DNA of 13,718 nucleotides. It comes from an uncultured Collinsella sp. GTDB lineage: Bacteria > Actinomycetota > Coriobacteriia > Coriobacteriales > Coriobacteriaceae. Positions 13,603-13,718 of the stretch are shown here, piece by piece. The DNA lies in contig CABUVB010000033.1 in NCBI GenBank assembly GCA_902494815.1, positions 1-13,718 on the forward strand, read 5' to 3'. The translations under genes were made by a program, and so were the position numbers. The first letter of the stretch is position 1, and every line of letters starts with the position of its first letter. The notes beneath the pieces are model-generated. The model worked only from the letters and a program-made list of their open reading frames with translations. It was not told the origin of the DNA and did not search any database.

Positions 13603-13718
13603 TACTCGCTCTCCCCCTCTCCCAAAATGGACGGCACGCGGAAGTAGCGGTCGCGCGCGCTGCCGGCGTTTTCCAGCGCAACGTCGAGCGGCAGGTCGCG
13701 CTCGGGCTCGCGCAGGTC
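13602..13718 (-). CDS. gatC: Asp-tRNA(Asn)/Glu-tRNA(Gln) amidotransferase subunit C, C-terminal fragment
   Basis: The last 38 codons and TAA of gatC; the 5' part is off the right edge. The peptide begins DLREPERDLPLDVALENAGS, continues with ARDRYFRV and ends in PSILGEGESE. This matches the GatC C-terminal pattern LR-x-D...REEALANAP...FFRVPKIL. GatC is the small belt-like subunit that wraps around and stabilises GatA-GatB. The gene order gatC-gatA-gatB is the standard bacterial one. The presence of the operon implies that Gln-tRNA and/or Asn-tRNA are made indirectly in this organism. Confidence 0.93.
   Translation of the reverse strand, partial: DLREPERDLPLDVALENAGSARDRYFRVPSILGEGESE

Noticed and set aside
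10673..13647. Long plus-strand open frames opposite gatB (464 codons) and gatA (397 codons)
   Set aside because: GC-rich third positions of the real genes suppress stops in the opposite strand; no ribosome binding sites or domains.

Overview
This 13.7 kb window looks like chromosomal DNA of a Coriobacteriia member, most likely Collinsella or a close relative (Actinomycetota, gut). The reasons are the high GC content with GC-rich third positions, a three-gene gatCAB operon (tRNA-dependent amidation), the character of the L13, GatB and GatA proteins, and a P1-type ATPase paired with a small DUF6110-like protein. The genus is an inference from protein character; no search was run.

Layout from left to right. 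(1) At 1-59 the first 19 codons of rplM (L13) run off the left edge on the minus strand, with a good promoter at 126-153. (2) A minus-strand patatin-like phospholipase lies at 217-1095. (3) A gene-free stretch at 1096-1559 holds two 46-nt direct repeats carrying an inverted copy of the tmRNA T-arm, several small hairpins, and the ssrA terminator. (4) ssrA (tmRNA) is complete at 1560-1923 on the minus strand, with genomically encoded CCA, a G3-U70 wobble, and a tag ORF reading DNNSSFEPMALAA. (5) A 144-aa unknown protein on the plus strand (2163-2597) converges on a P1B-type metal ATPase (2662-4737, minus) across one shared terminator hairpin. The ATPase is preceded in its operon by an 81-aa DUF6110/PacL-like membrane protein (4755-5000). 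(6) 5001-5454 is gene-free: it holds the promoter region of that operon and a large imperfect inverted repeat (73-nt arms). (7) A two-gene heterodimeric ABC exporter-fold operon (7213-9039 then 5455-7212, minus) is divergent from an AraC-family regulator (9160-10158, plus). (8) An intergenic region at 10159-10411 holds a terminator and a 136-nt palindromic element with perfect 38-bp arms. (9) gatB, gatA and the 3' end of gatC (minus) fill the right end, each joined to the next by a 1-nt TAATG overlap.

Functional units: translation quality control and tRNA charging (ssrA, gatCAB, rplM) form the housekeeping frame. Between them sit two accessory modules. One is a metal-efflux-type ATPase with a small membrane partner, reminiscent of the mycobacterial PacL1-CtpC pair. 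The other is an AraC-controlled ABC pair whose NBD signatures (FADPENE / SLDVENE) resemble the YbtPQ/IrtAB-like family. The least explained sequences are the two long inverted repeats and the ssrA-flanking repeats.
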